DNA of 64,000 nt from Pseudomonadota bacterium (GCA_018241665.1 JAFEDK010000005.1:124001-188000), one strand, 5' to 3'; positions 46,801 to 55,703 are shown, counted from the stretch's first letter. Numbers and translations: made by a program. The notes: generated by a model from the sequence alone, not told the origin.

Positions 46801-47420
46801 TCCTCACCGATTACCAGGACGCCGCCTACGCCCGCCGCTACACCGAACTGCTGGCCCGGGTGCGGACCGCCGAAGGTCCGCTGGGCGGCGAACGGCTAGC
46901 CCGCGCGGTGACCGACAACTACTTCAAGCTGCTGGCCTACAAGGACGAGTACGAAGTGGCCCGCCTGTACGGCGATCCGGCCTTCTGGGACGCCATCGGC
47001 GCGGCCTTCGATGGCGACTACGCCGTGCGCTTCCACCTCGCCCCGACCTTCCTGGCCCGCCCCGACCCGGCCTCCGGCCGCATCGCCAAGCGCATCTTCG
47101 GGCCCTGGATGCGCAGCGGCTTCAAGTGGCTGGCCAAGCTGCGCCGCCTGCGCGGCACGCCCTTCGACGTGTTCGGCCACCACCCGGACCGCAAGGCCGA
47201 GCGGGCGCTGATCGTTGAGTACGAACAGGACGTGGCGCGCCTGCTCGGCGGCCTTTCCGCCGACAAGCTGGCGCTGGCCGTACAGATCGCCGAATGGCCC
47301 GACCACGTGCGCGGCTACGGCCACATCAAGATGACCTCGATCGGCTGGGCGGAAAAGCACCGCCAGGGGCTATGGGCCCAGTGGGAAGGCCAGGCCGGCA
47401 GCGGATCGCGGGCGGCCTGA
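43845..47420 (+). CDS. Fused indolepyruvate:ferredoxin oxidoreductase
   Basis: An 1191-residue enzyme that oxidatively decarboxylates aryl-pyruvates to acyl-CoA using thiamine diphosphate and ferredoxin. The N-terminal pyrimidine-binding part has GFVSGYRGSPLGGLD. The central thiamine-binding part has FCPGCPHNTSTV, GIGCHYMA and NLGDGTYFHSG. A cysteine cluster follows (CEGCGDCGRESNC, then CNKDYSC and CPSF). The C-terminal gamma-type domain has GVGGTGVVTIGAL and GLAQKGGSVFSHVR. This single-chain layout is the proteobacterial form of IorA plus IorB. The ATG with AGGA upstream was chosen; the frame is open well before it. Confidence 0.93.
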   Translation: MAEQDPVRVLPPSGAASAQLDDKYTAASGRVYLSGYQALVRLLLIQRDRDRAAGLHTAGFVSGYRGSPLGGLDLTLWKAKDHLADHDIVFQPGVNEDLAATAVWGTQQVSLSPKARVQGVFSMWYGKGPGVDRCGDVFRHANAAGSSKYGGVLVIAGDDHAAKSSTLPHQTDHFFKSMMMPVLAPAGVQEYLDFGVHGWAMSRYSGCWVAFKALADTVETSASVDVDPLRVVTREPSDFALPPDGLNIRWPDPPLVQEKRLLHAKLYAALAYCRANGLNRVVIDSPQPRLGIITAGKSYLDVRQAFDDLGIDEALAAQIGIRLYKVGMVWPLEAEGVRRFAEGLEEILVVEEKRQLIEYQLKEELYNWREDVRPRVIGKFDEKGEWAILTTLGPDGRATVDHGEWLLPAAGELTPAMIAQVIAGRIERFFTSERIRARLAFLHAKEATLAQRVFAIDRVPTFCPGCPHNTSTVVPDGSRAMAGIGCHYMATFMPDRKTTTFTHMGGEGVPWVGQAPFTDEPHIFANLGDGTYFHSGLLAIRQSVAAFNKPGVTSGITYKILYNDAVAMTGGQPVDGVLSVPKLIRQLQAEGVSTIVLVTDGTDRPWHVADIPHGVPIRHRDELEVIQRELRTVAGVSALVFDQTCAAEKRRRRKRGRYPDPQTRVFINEAVCEGCGDCGRESNCMAILPVETDFGRKRQIDQSACNKDYSCMNGFCPSFVTVEGGQLRKGKAMQTGDSRFGALPAPTLPATREPWGILVTGVGGTGVVTIGALIGMAAHLDGKGVTVLDMTGLAQKGGSVFSHVRIADRPEDLHAVRIAAGEANAVIGGDLVVTASVDALAKMAVGRTRGVVNCTETPTSEFTRNPNWQFPLDKMEAAIAEAVGRDGCDFLDAQQLAIRLLGDAIATNLFLLGYAWQKGWVPVSEASLDKAIELNGAAVAMNRQALLWGRRAAVDLAAVQREVIPAPVIPIRPETLDERIARRAAILTDYQDAAYARRYTELLARVRTAEGPLGGERLARAVTDNYFKLLAYKDEYEVARLYGDPAFWDAIGAAFDGDYAVRFHLAPTFLARPDPASGRIAKRIFGPWMRSGFKWLAKLRRLRGTPFDVFGHHPDRKAERALIVEYEQDVARLLGGLSADKLALAVQIAEWPDHVRGYGHIKMTSIGWAEKHRQGLWAQWEGQAGSGSRAA

Positions 47421-47517
47421 GCCACAACCCGAGGGGCCATCCAGAACCTATCCCGGACGGAGGGAAACAGCCGCGGTATGCTGTCGGCGTGTTCCTCTCC
47501 GCAAGCCCTTGCTGCCG

Positions 47518-48027
47518 ATGCTGACCCTGCGCCCCCTGCTGCCCACCGATGCCGATGCACTGTCGGCCGCGGCCCTCGAATCCCTCGCCACCGTCGGGCG
47601 CTGGATGCCCTGGTGTACCGCGGACTACTCCCCGACCCGCGCGGCGGAATGGATAGCGCACTGCACCCAGGCCCGCACCGACGGCAGCGCCTACGAGTTC
47701 GGAATCTTCAGCGCGGACGGGAGTGAACTCTTCGGGCTGGCCGGCCTCAACCAGTTCAACCGCCTGCACAACTTCTGCAACCTCGGCTACTGGGTGCGCG
47801 AATCCCGCCAGCACCAGGGCATCGCCCCGACGACGGTGCGGCGCCTGGCCGAGTTTGGCTTCCGCGAGCTGGGTCAAACCCGTATCGAGATCGTCATTGC
47901 CGAAGGCAACACGGGCAGTGAGGCCGTCGCTCGCAAGGTCGGCGCCCATTTCGAGGGAATCGCCCGCAACCGCCTGCAACTGGCCGACGGACCGGTCGCA
48001 GCCTCCGTGTATTCACTGATCCCGTAA
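47518..48027 (+). CDS. GNAT acetyltransferase, RimJ/RimL type
   Basis: A 169-residue N-acetyltransferase. LTLRPLLPTDADALSAA is the usual beginning of RimJ/RimL proteins, with LGYWVRESRQHQGIAPTTVRRL forming the acetyl-CoA loop and IEIVIAEGNTGSEAVARKVG the conserved helix. It probably acetylates a protein N-terminus or an amino compound; the substrate is unknown. It lies four bases before a second GNAT gene. Confidence 0.88.
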   Translation: MLTLRPLLPTDADALSAAALESLATVGRWMPWCTADYSPTRAAEWIAHCTQARTDGSAYEFGIFSADGSELFGLAGLNQFNRLHNFCNLGYWVRESRQHQGIAPTTVRRLAEFGFRELGQTRIEIVIAEGNTGSEAVARKVGAHFEGIARNRLQLADGPVAASVYSLIP

Positions 48028-48031
48028 GCCA

Positions 48032-48427
48032 ATGATCGACTACCGCCTGCACACGCCCCTCGCCGCCGCAGACATCGCCCGCCTCTTCGACGCCTCCGGC
48101 ATCAAGCGGCCGACCGGCGACCTGTCGCGCATCGCCCGCATGTTCGCCAACGCCAACCTGGTGGTCTCGGCCTGGTCGGGCGAACAGCTGGTCGGCGTGT
48201 GCCGGGCGCTGACCGACTTCAGCTACTGCTGCTACCTGTCCGACCTGGCGGTGGACCAGACCTTCCAGCGCCAGGGCATCGGCCGCGAGCTGGTAGCCCG
48301 CGTGCAGGCCGCCGTCGGCGAAGAGGTCTCCATCGTGCTGCTGTCCGCCCCTGGTGCGATGGACTACTACCCCAGGCTCGGCTTCGAAAAGCTGGACAAC
48401 GGCTTCGTCCTGCGCCGCCGACGCTGA
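48032..48427 (+). CDS. GNAT acetyltransferase
   Basis: A 131-residue acetyltransferase with YLSDLAVDQTFQRQGIGRELV as the acetyl-CoA binding loop (QRQGIG) and LLSAPGAMDYYPRLGFEKL near the C-terminus, where the Tyr is the usual proton donor region. It resembles small aminoglycoside- or metabolite-type GNATs of unassigned function. It is co-directional and closely spaced with the preceding GNAT gene. Confidence 0.88.
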   Translation: MIDYRLHTPLAAADIARLFDASGIKRPTGDLSRIARMFANANLVVSAWSGEQLVGVCRALTDFSYCCYLSDLAVDQTFQRQGIGRELVARVQAAVGEEVSIVLLSAPGAMDYYPRLGFEKLDNGFVLRRRR

Positions 48428-48449
48428 ACGACAACCGGCTGCGGCTGGC

Positions 48450-48485
48450 CTGTGGGGGCTGGCCTGTGGGGGCCAGCCCCCACAG
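48450..48485. repeat. 13-bp perfect inverted repeat hairpin
   Basis: CTGTGGGGGCTGG and CCAGCCCCCACAG enclose a 10-base loop, and the left part is preceded by a near-duplicate. It lies 22 bases past the second GNAT gene. It could be a terminator without a T-run, or another REP-like palindrome; it does not match the 67-bp family beyond the G-rich start. Confidence 0.7.
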
Positions 48486-48688
48486 GGGTTCTCTTCCACT
48501 TAACCACTACACAGGTGTTTTCTTCCTCAGGGATTCTCTTCATCCCTCCTGCTCCCAACCCTTTCCTTTTTGCACTTGTCCGTGCCCCAGCGCCCGACAC
48601 CGACAGGTGAGCCGCCCATCACGGGCAACCGCTCCGGTGCTCGGCTACACTCCGGCCTGTTGCACCCGCCGCAGCCCAGCTGACTGCC

Positions 48689-49465
48689 ATGCCCCCGTTC
48701 CTGAAAGCCCTCCTCGCCCAACTCGCCGGAACCGCCGTCGCCTACGGCAGCGCCCAGGCAGGCCTCTTGCCGGCCGGCCTTACGCCGGTGCTGGCGGTGC
48801 AGGCCGTCGCCGCCGCCGGCACGGCGAGCCTGCTGCGCAGCGCCCCCTGGTGGCGCTGGATCCACCTGGGCTTCGCACCGCTGGTGATCGGCGCCCTCAG
48901 CCTGGGCATCGCCCCGGCGTGGTACCTGGCGGCCTTCGTCGTCTGCGCTTTGGTGTACTGGAGCAGCTTCCGCACCCAGGTACCGCTCTACCTGTCGAAC
49001 GGCCTGACCGCCGAAGCCGTGGCCGGGCTGCTGCCCCGTGGCCGGCCCGCCATGCTGCTCGACCTGGGCAGCGGCACCGGCGCGCTGCTGCGCCCGCTGG
49101 CCCGGCTGCGCCCCGATTGCCGCCTCGAAGGGCTGGAGTCAGCCCCCGCCCCCTATGCCCTGTCGCGCCTGCTGTCCCGCCGGCAGCCCAACGTGAGCCT
49201 GGCCCGCGGCGACTTCTGGAAAATCCCGTGGACCGACTACGATGTGGTGTACGCTTTCCTGTCCCCCGTACCGATGGCCGCCGTCTGGAAGAAGGCCTGT
49301 GCGGAAATGCGTCCCGGCAGCCTGCTGGTCAGCAACAGCTTCCCGGTGCCCGGCGTGGAACCCGAAACAGTCGTCGAAGTGGACGACCGGCGGCGCACGC
49401 AGCTGTATTGCTACCTGCCGGCCGGCCCCGGGCTGAGCGGCAAAATGCGAAATGCCGGCCGATGA
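48689..49465 (+). CDS. Membrane-anchored SAM-dependent methyltransferase
   Basis: A 258-residue protein. Three hydrophobic segments occupy about residues 5-95. A class I methyltransferase domain follows with LLDLGSGTGALLRPLARL, GDFWKIPWTDYDVVYAFLSP and MRPGSLLVSNSFPVPG. The active site faces the cytoplasm. The substrate is unknown; membrane attachment suggests a lipid, quinone or membrane protein. It stands alone between the GNAT pair and the ParA-like gene. Confidence 0.82.
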   Translation: MPPFLKALLAQLAGTAVAYGSAQAGLLPAGLTPVLAVQAVAAAGTASLLRSAPWWRWIHLGFAPLVIGALSLGIAPAWYLAAFVVCALVYWSSFRTQVPLYLSNGLTAEAVAGLLPRGRPAMLLDLGSGTGALLRPLARLRPDCRLEGLESAPAPYALSRLLSRRQPNVSLARGDFWKIPWTDYDVVYAFLSPVPMAAVWKKACAEMRPGSLLVSNSFPVPGVEPETVVEVDDRRRTQLYCYLPAGPGLSGKMRNAGR

Positions 49466-49549
49466 GCCCTCAATTCCGGCCGCATCTTTTCCGTTAAAGC
49501 GCGAATAATGGCGCCATTGCGCCTTGCACCATTGCGAGAGGTTTCAACC

Positions 49550-50257
49550 ATGTCCCCGATCATCTGCATCATCGGCAACAAGGGCGGTACCGGCAAGACC
49601 ACCCTGTCCCACCTCCTGTGCCAGGGCTTCGGCCTGCTCGGCCAGCGCTCCGCCTGCGTGCTGACCGACACGTCCCGCGAGCCCCTGTCGCCGGAAGGGC
49701 GACGCTACGCGATTGCCGATGCGCGCACCCCCGAGGCCCTCAACCGGGTCGTCGGCAAGCTGCGGGCGATGGAACACTGGGTCGGCGTGGTCGATGGCGG
49801 CGGCAACCGGGCCGACGTGGACCGCATGCTCGACGGCCTGGCCGACATCGTGCTGCTGCCCTTCCGCGACTCCCACGAAGACCTGCGCACCGTGCTGCGC
49901 GACCTGGAGACCTTCCCGCGCGCCTACGCCTTGCCGTCCCAGTGGCCCACCAATGCCTGGCAACGGGACGCCGCCGACCGCAACGTGGCGCAGATCCTCG
50001 GCGCCCACAAGCACCGCATCCTCAACCCGGTGATCAGCCTGTCGGCGTCGAAGCTGCTGCTGCAGAAGAACGTCCCGGACGGCCTGCCGACCAACCTCGG
50101 CAACGCCTGCCGCGCGCTGGCCCGCCAGGTGAGCGAGGTCCTCGAGCTTGGCGATGCGGACGGCACGCCCTCCGCCGGGCAGGAAGCGGGCGAGAACGCC
50201 GCCACCGCGCCGTCCACCGTGGTGCCCGAAGGCTACGCCAGCACCGCCCGCCACTGA
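49550..50257 (+). CDS. ParA/MinD-type ATPase, orphan
   Basis: A 235-residue P-loop ATPase with the deviant Walker A motif NKGGTGKTTLSHLL near residue 10 and VVDGGGNRADVDRML as the likely switch region. No ParB or DNA partition site is seen nearby, and it is not a canonical chromosome ParA. The C-terminal 35 residues are Ala/Thr-rich and probably disordered. GAGAGG precedes the ATG at 49550. It lies 113 bases upstream of ccmA on the same strand; a shared role is not evident. Confidence 0.8.
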   Translation: MSPIICIIGNKGGTGKTTLSHLLCQGFGLLGQRSACVLTDTSREPLSPEGRRYAIADARTPEALNRVVGKLRAMEHWVGVVDGGGNRADVDRMLDGLADIVLLPFRDSHEDLRTVLRDLETFPRAYALPSQWPTNAWQRDAADRNVAQILGAHKHRILNPVISLSASKLLLQKNVPDGLPTNLGNACRALARQVSEVLELGDADGTPSAGQEAGENAATAPSTVVPEGYASTARH

Positions 50258-50370
50258 TCCGTCAGCCGCCGGTCCTGCGGCTCCGGCACTTCTGCTTGAT
50301 GTAACCGGTTTACCCACTCCGGGGGGTCGGGCAGAATGCGCCGACTCGATTTCCCGGTTTTGCCCTTCCA

Positions 50371-50985
50371 ATGCTTCAAGCCCACGGCCTCGCCTGTGTC
50401 CGCGGTGACCGCCGCCTGTTTTCCGGTGTGGATCTCGCCGTCGCGCCAGGCCAATGGCTGCAGGTGGAGGGCGCCAACGGGGCCGGCAAGACCAGCCTGC
50501 TACGCATCCTGGCCGGCCTGTCGCCGGCCGCCGAAGGGCACATCGAATGGGAAGGCCGGCCCGTCGCCGAGGTGCGCGACGACTTCCACGCCCGCCTGCT
50601 CTACCTGGGCCACGCGCCCGCCATCAAGGACGACCTGTCGGCCCTCGAGAACCTGCAGACTTCCGCCGCCGTGGGCGGCCGCCCCCTTGACGAGGCAACG
50701 GCCCTCGCCGCGCTGCGCCGCATTGGCCTCAAAGGCCGCGAGGATCTGCCCAGCCGCGTGCTGTCCCAGGGCCAGAAGCGCCGCGTGGCGCTGGCCCGCC
50801 TGCTGTGCGGCCAAGCCCGCCTGTGGATCCTCGACGAGCCCTTCGTGGCCCTCGACGTCGGCGCCGTGGACATGCTGTGCGGCATCCTCAACGAACACAT
50901 CGGCCGCGGCGGCATGCTGATCTTCACCAGCCACCAGGCGGTGCAACTGCAGGGCAATGGGGCCCGCCTGGAGCTGACCCGATGA
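50371..50985 (+). CDS. ccmA: Heme exporter ATPase CcmA
   Basis: A 204-residue ABC ATPase of cytochrome c maturation. It has Walker A GANGAGKTS, signature LSQGQKRRVALAR, and Walker B LWILDEPFVALD. With CcmB and CcmC it releases holo-CcmE after heme loading. It is the first gene of ccmABCDEFGHI. A 67-bp repeat separates it from ccmB. Confidence 0.95.
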   Translation: MLQAHGLACVRGDRRLFSGVDLAVAPGQWLQVEGANGAGKTSLLRILAGLSPAAEGHIEWEGRPVAEVRDDFHARLLYLGHAPAIKDDLSALENLQTSAAVGGRPLDEATALAALRRIGLKGREDLPSRVLSQGQKRRVALARLLCGQARLWILDEPFVALDVGAVDMLCGILNEHIGRGGMLIFTSHQAVQLQGNGARLELTR

Positions 50986-50996
50986 AATCCGTTACC

Positions 50997-51063
50997 GTTG
51001 GGACGAACGTGTTCGCTCAAGGCCAGTTGATCGACTTCTGTGGGCGAATGAATTCGCCCCTAC
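50997..51063. repeat. 67-bp paired-palindrome repeat (REPIN-like), copy 5, inside the ccm operon
   Basis: The right arm is intact (GGGCGAATGAATTCGCCC); the left arm is decayed (GACGAACGTGTTCGCTC). Total length is still 67 bases. It fills most of the ccmA-ccmB gap, the only long gap in this operon. Confidence 0.85.
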
Positions 51064-51076
51064 AGGGAGAGGCGCG

Positions 51077-51742
51077 ATGAATGCCTTCGTCGCCATCCTG
51101 CGCCGCGACCTGCTGCTGGCCATGCGGCGCAAGAGCGAGATGCTCACCGCGCTGTTCTTCTTCATGATCGTGGTCAGCCTGTTCCCCCTCGGCATCGGGC
51201 CGGAGACCGCGCTGCTCAGGCGCATCGCCCCCGGCGTGCTGTGGGTGGCGGCGCTGCTCGCCGCAATGCTGTCCCTCAACCGCCTGTTCGCCGCCGACCA
51301 TCAGGACGGCACGCTGGAACAGATGACCCTGTCACCGACCCCGCTGAGCCTGCTGGTGGGCGGCAAGGTGCTGGCCCACTGGCTGACCGCCGGCCTGCCG
51401 CTGGTGCTGCTGGCTCCGGTACTGGGCCTGCAGTTCGATCTGTCGTCACGGGCGCTCGGTATCCTGATGCTCTCGCTGCTGCTCGGCACCCCGCTGCTGT
51501 CGCTGATCGGCGCCATCGGCGCGGCGCTGACCCTCGGCGTGCGCGGCGGCGGCGTGCTGCTGTCGCTGCTGGTGCTGCCCCTGTATATTCCGGCGCTGAT
51601 TTTCGGCGCCGGCGCCGTCGAGGCCGACATGGCCGGCCTGGGTGCCGGCGGTCACCTGTCCCTGCTCGGTGCCCTGCTCGCCCTCGGCGTGTTCTTCGCC
51701 CCGTGGGCGGCCACCGCCGCGCTGCGCATCGCCCTCGAATAA
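51077..51742 (+). CDS. ccmB: Heme exporter permease CcmB
   Basis: A 221-residue inner-membrane protein with six hydrophobic segments. FVAILRRDLLLAMRRKSE is the typical CcmB start, followed by NRLFAADHQDGTLEQM. It pairs with CcmA. GGAGAGG precedes the ATG, so it has its own ribosome site after the repeat insertion. Confidence 0.95.
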   Translation: MNAFVAILRRDLLLAMRRKSEMLTALFFFMIVVSLFPLGIGPETALLRRIAPGVLWVAALLAAMLSLNRLFAADHQDGTLEQMTLSPTPLSLLVGGKVLAHWLTAGLPLVLLAPVLGLQFDLSSRALGILMLSLLLGTPLLSLIGAIGAALTLGVRGGGVLLSLLVLPLYIPALIFGAGAVEADMAGLGAGGHLSLLGALLALGVFFAPWAATAALRIALE

Positions 51743-51772
51743 CGTTCAAATCTTCCCCAACCGGATTCGCCC

Positions 51773-52522
51773 ATGAGTCAGCCCCTGATCAACTGGTTCA
51801 AGTTCGCCTCCCCGGCCAGCTTCTACCCCCTCGCCGGCAAGCTGTGGCCGTGGTTTGCCGCGCTGGCCACGGCATTTGCCGCCGCCGGGCTGTGGATCAG
51901 CTTCTTCGTCGCACCCACCGACTTCCAGCAGGGCGAGGGCTACCGGATCATCTTCATCCACGTGCCGGCCTCGTGGATGTCCATGTTCATCTACTGCGTG
52001 ATGGCCTTCTGGTCGGCCATCGGCATCGGCTTCAACACCCGCCTGTCGGGCATGATGAGTTCGGCGCTGGCCCCCACCGGCGCGCTGTTCGCCTTCCTGT
52101 CCCTATGGACCGGCGCCCTGTGGGGCAAGCCGATGTGGGGCGCCTGGTGGGTGTGGGACGCGCGCCTGACCTCCGAGCTGATCCTGCTCTTCCTCTACCT
52201 CGGCTACATCGCCCTCACCGCCGCCATCGACGACCCGCGCCGGGCCGACAAGGCCGGCGCGATCGTGTCGCTGGTGGGCGTCATCAACGTGCCGATCATC
52301 TATTTCTCGGTGAAGTGGTGGAACACCCTGCACCAGGGCGCCTCGGTGTCGATGACCAAGGCCCCGACGATGGCCGCCACGATGCTGTGGGGCATGCTTC
52401 TGATGGCGCTGGCCTTCTGGATGTACAGCATCGCCGTGGCGCTGTACCGGGTGCGCGCCATCATCCTCGAACGGGAACGCCACGCCACCTGGGTGGCCGA
52501 ACTGCCGGAGATGCAACGATGA
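51773..52522 (+). CDS. ccmC: Heme lyase-associated protein CcmC
   Basis: A 249-residue membrane protein with six helices and the tryptophan-rich heme-handling motif [13 protein letters not shown]. It passes heme to the chaperone CcmE in the periplasm. Start ATG lies 30 bases after ccmB; the stop overlaps ccmD (ATGA). Confidence 0.95.
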   Translation: MSQPLINWFKFASPASFYPLAGKLWPWFAALATAFAAAGLWISFFVAPTDFQQGEGYRIIFIHVPASWMSMFIYCVMAFWSAIGIGFNTRLSGMMSSALAPTGALFAFLSLWTGALWGKPMWGAWWVWDARLTSELILLFLYLGYIALTAAIDDPRRADKAGAIVSLVGVINVPIIYFSVKWWNTLHQGASVSMTKAPTMAATMLWGMLLMALAFWMYSIAVALYRVRAIILERERHATWVAELPEMQR

Positions 52523-52701
52523 ACTGGGGCAGCGCGAGCGAATTCTTCGCGATGGGAGGCTACGGCTTCTACGTGTGGGGCAGTTTCGGCGTCACCGCCG
52601 CGGCCCTGCTGATCGAAACCCTGCTGGTCAAAAAGCGCCTCGGCGACACCCGCCGACTGCTGCGCCGGGAACTGGCGGCCGACAGAGAGAGTCAGGACTA
52701 A
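52519..52701 (+). CDS. ccmD: Small heme-exporter protein CcmD
   Basis: A 60-residue single-helix membrane protein. It begins [20 protein letters not shown], has one hydrophobic helix ([12 protein letters not shown]) and a basic cytoplasmic tail, the standard CcmD layout. It helps CcmABC release heme-loaded CcmE. It is translationally coupled to ccmC by ATGA and ends two bases before ccmE. Confidence 0.92.
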   Translation: MNWGSASEFFAMGGYGFYVWGSFGVTAAALLIETLLVKKRLGDTRRLLRRELAADRESQD

Positions 52702-52703
52702 CC

Positions 52704-53144
52704 ATGAAAGCACGACACAAACGTTTCGCCATCGTCCTTGGTGGCCTGGCCGCCCTCGGCATCGCCGCGGCGCTGATCCTCAACGCCTTCCAGAGCAACC
52801 TGGTGTTTTTCTTCACGCCGACCCAGGTAGCCAACGGCGAGGCACCCAAGGACCGGGCCTTCCGCATCGGCGGGCTGGTGAAGGAAGGCAGCCTGCAGCG
52901 CACCGACATCACCGCCCGCTTCGTCGTCACCGACACCGCCAAGGAGATCCCGGTGGCCTACACCGGCATCCTTCCGGACCTGTTCAGCGAAGGCAAGGGC
53001 GTCGTCGCCCAGGGCGCCCTCGACGCGGATGGCAAGTTCACCGCCACCGAGGTGCTCGCCAAGCACGACGAGAACTACATGCCGCCGGAAGCCAAGCACG
53101 CCGTCGACCAGGCCCACGAGGCCTCCAAGACCCTCAAGCAGTAA
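52704..53144 (+). CDS. ccmE: Periplasmic heme chaperone CcmE
   Basis: A 146-residue membrane-anchored chaperone. A helix near 8-28 is followed by an OB-fold. The heme is bound covalently by His121 in [10 protein letters not shown], the HxxxY form. The C-terminal tail is polar. The ATG at 52704 directly follows ccmD. Confidence 0.95.
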   Translation: MKARHKRFAIVLGGLAALGIAAALILNAFQSNLVFFFTPTQVANGEAPKDRAFRIGGLVKEGSLQRTDITARFVVTDTAKEIPVAYTGILPDLFSEGKGVVAQGALDADGKFTATEVLAKHDENYMPPEAKHAVDQAHEASKTLKQ

Positions 53145-53159
53145 GCACGGAGGCTCACC

Positions 53160-55115
53160 ATGATCCCGGAAATCGGCACCTTCGCACTCATTCTCGCCCT
53201 GCTGGTCGCCCTGGTGCAGGGCAGCCTGCCGCTGATCGGCGCCCAGCGCGGCATCCCGGCCTGGGTCGGGCTGGCGCGGCCGGCCTCGGCGACACTGTTC
53301 CTGCTGATCGCAGTGGCCTTCAGCTGCCTCACCGCGAGCTTCATCAACAACGACTTCTCGGTGCTCTACGTCGTCCAGCACTCCAACTCCAAGCTGCCGC
53401 TGCAGTACCGGATCGCTGGCGTGTGGGGCGGCCATGAAGGCTCCCTCCTATTGTGGGTGCAGATGCTGTCCCTGTGGGCGCTGGCGGTGGCGGCCTTTTC
53501 CCGCAGCCTGCCGGACGACATGGTAGCCCGCGTGCAGGGCGTGCTGGGCCTGGTGGCCGCCGGCTTCATCCTGTTCATCCTGACCACTTCCAACCCCTTC
53601 GAGCGCCTGCTGCCGGGTGCCGACGACGGCCGCGACCTCAACCCGCTGCTGCAGGACCCGGGCCTGATCTTCCACCCGCCGATGCTCTACATGGGCTACG
53701 TGGGCTTCTCGGTGGCCTTCGCCTTCGCCATCGCGGCGCTGCTGTCGGGCCGCCTCGACGCCGCCTGGGCACGCTGGTCGCGCCCCTGGACCACCGCCGC
53801 GTGGATCTTCCTGACCCTCGGCATCGGCCTCGGCTCGATCTGGGCCTACTACGAGCTGGGCTGGGGCGGCTGGTGGTTCTGGGACCCGGTCGAGAACGCC
53901 TCCTTCATGCCCTGGCTGGTCGGCACCGCGCTGATCCATTCCCTGGCCGTCACCGAGAAGCGCGGCAGCTTCAAGAACTGGACCGTGCTGCTGGCCATCG
54001 GCGCCTTCTCCCTGTCCCTGCTCGGCACTTTCCTGGTCCGTTCCGGTGTGCTGAGTTCGGTGCATGCCTTCGCGTCCGACCCCAAGCGCGGCATCTTCAT
54101 CCTGCTCTTCCTGGCCGTCGTCGTCGGCGCATCGCTGACCCTGTTCGCCTGGCGTGCACCGAAGGTCAGCCTCGGCGGTGCCTTCGCGCTGGTGTCGCGG
54201 GAGACCTTCCTGCTGGTCAACAACGTACTGCTGCTGTCCGCCGCCGGTGCAGTGCTGCTCGGCACCCTCTACCCGCTGGTAATCGACGCCCTCAACCTCG
54301 GCAAGCTGTCGGTCGGCCCCCCGTACTTCAACGCGGTGTTCGCACCGCTGATGGTGCCGGTGCTGTTCCTGATGGCCATCGGCCCGGTGGCACGCTGGAA
54401 GCAGGCCAGCCTGGCCGACATCGCACGGCCGCTGCGCTGGGCCTTCACCGTCGCCGTGGTGATCGGCGTTGGCGCCCCCTTCGCCGCCGGTGCCTGGTCG
54501 GCCGGCGTGGCGCTGGGCATCGGCCTGGCGATCTGGATCATCGGCGCGTCGGTGGTTCAGATCCTCGCCCGCCGCAAGTCCGGCACGCCGCCGCGGGCCT
54601 TCTGGGGCATGCACCTGGCCCACGTCGGCATCGCGGTGACGGTGATCGGCATCGTGATGGTCAAGCACTACGAGACCGAGCGCGACGTGCGCATGGCCCC
54701 CGGCGACACCGTCAAGATCGGTGGCTACGAGATCCGCTTCCAGGGCGTCAATAACGTGCCTGGCCCCAACTACATGGCCGCCCGCGGCGACCTGGAGCTG
54801 TTGAAGGACGGCCAGGTGGTGATGCCGCTGCACCCCGAGAAGCGCAAGTACTTCTCCTCCACCATGCCGATGACCGAGGCCTTCATCGACCCGGGCCTGA
54901 CCCGCGACATCTACGTATCCCTCGGCGATCCGCTGGAAGGCGGCGACGGCGCGTGGAGCGTCCGCGTCTATCACAAGCCCTTCGTCGACTGGATCTGGGC
55001 CGGTGCCGTGCTCATGGCCCTCGGCGGCCTGCTCGCCGCCAGCGACCGTCGTTACCGCATCACGTCCAAGGCCGCCAAGGCCGCGCGCCTGGCCGCCGAA
55101 GGAGCCGCATCTTGA
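53160..55115 (+). CDS. ccmF: Heme lyase subunit CcmF
   Basis: A 651-residue membrane protein with many helices. The WWD domain is GWGGWWFWDPVENASFMPWL, and HEGSLLLW and HPPMLYMGYVG provide conserved histidines. With CcmH and CcmI it ligates heme to CXXCH motifs of apocytochromes, such as SoxD in this window. The stop overlaps the ccmG start (TTGA). Confidence 0.95.
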   Translation: MIPEIGTFALILALLVALVQGSLPLIGAQRGIPAWVGLARPASATLFLLIAVAFSCLTASFINNDFSVLYVVQHSNSKLPLQYRIAGVWGGHEGSLLLWVQMLSLWALAVAAFSRSLPDDMVARVQGVLGLVAAGFILFILTTSNPFERLLPGADDGRDLNPLLQDPGLIFHPPMLYMGYVGFSVAFAFAIAALLSGRLDAAWARWSRPWTTAAWIFLTLGIGLGSIWAYYELGWGGWWFWDPVENASFMPWLVGTALIHSLAVTEKRGSFKNWTVLLAIGAFSLSLLGTFLVRSGVLSSVHAFASDPKRGIFILLFLAVVVGASLTLFAWRAPKVSLGGAFALVSRETFLLVNNVLLLSAAGAVLLGTLYPLVIDALNLGKLSVGPPYFNAVFAPLMVPVLFLMAIGPVARWKQASLADIARPLRWAFTVAVVIGVGAPFAAGAWSAGVALGIGLAIWIIGASVVQILARRKSGTPPRAFWGMHLAHVGIAVTVIGIVMVKHYETERDVRMAPGDTVKIGGYEIRFQGVNNVPGPNYMAARGDLELLKDGQVVMPLHPEKRKYFSSTMPMTEAFIDPGLTRDIYVSLGDPLEGGDGAWSVRVYHKPFVDWIWAGAVLMALGGLLAASDRRYRITSKAAKAARLAAEGAAS

Positions 55116-55702
55116 AACGTTTCCTGATTCCCCTCGGACTATTCCTGGTCCTCGTCGTCTTCCTGGCCATCGGCCTCAACCGCGATCCGCACGAAGTCCC
55201 GTCGCCGCTGGTCGGCAAGCCGGCCCCCGACTTCAAGCTGGCGCAGCTCGCCGAGCCGGGCAAGACCTTCTCGCCGGCCGACATGCGCGGCCAGGTGTGG
55301 CTGCTCAACGTGTGGGCGTCCTGGTGCGTGTCCTGCCGTGCCGAGCACCCGCTGCTGGTGGCCTTCGCCCGTCAGGGCGGCCTGCCCATCGTCGGCCTCA
55401 ACTACAAGGAAGTGCGCGGCGACGGCGAGACCGACGTGAAGAAGCTGGCCGCCGACGAGGAAAGCACGCTGACCCGCCAGCGCGCCTCGGCCTGGCTGTC
55501 CCAGCACGGCAACCCCTACGTGCTGTCGGCCCTCGACATGGACGGCCGGGTCGGCATCGACTACGGCGTGTATGGCGTGCCGGAAACCTATCTGATCGAC
55601 AAGAAGGGCGTCATCCGCTACAAGCAGATCGGTCCGATCACCCCCGAGGCGCTGGAGAAGAAGATCCTGCCGCTGGCCAAGCAACTGGCCGGGGAGTCCT
55701 GA
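55112..55702 (+). CDS. ccmG: Thiol:disulfide oxidoreductase CcmG/DsbE
   Basis: A 196-residue membrane-anchored thioredoxin-like protein. An N-terminal helix (FLIPLGLFLVLVVFLAIGL) is followed by the active site WASWCVSCRAEHP and the cis-Pro region YGVYGVPETYLID. It keeps apocytochrome cysteines reduced for heme attachment. The start is TTG, overlapping the ccmF stop, with GGAG seven bases before it; an ATG is not available. Confidence 0.93.
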   Translation: MKRFLIPLGLFLVLVVFLAIGLNRDPHEVPSPLVGKPAPDFKLAQLAEPGKTFSPADMRGQVWLLNVWASWCVSCRAEHPLLVAFARQGGLPIVGLNYKEVRGDGETDVKKLAADEESTLTRQRASAWLSQHGNPYVLSALDMDGRVGIDYGVYGVPETYLIDKKGVIRYKQIGPITPEALEKKILPLAKQLAGES

Positions 55703-55703
55703 G

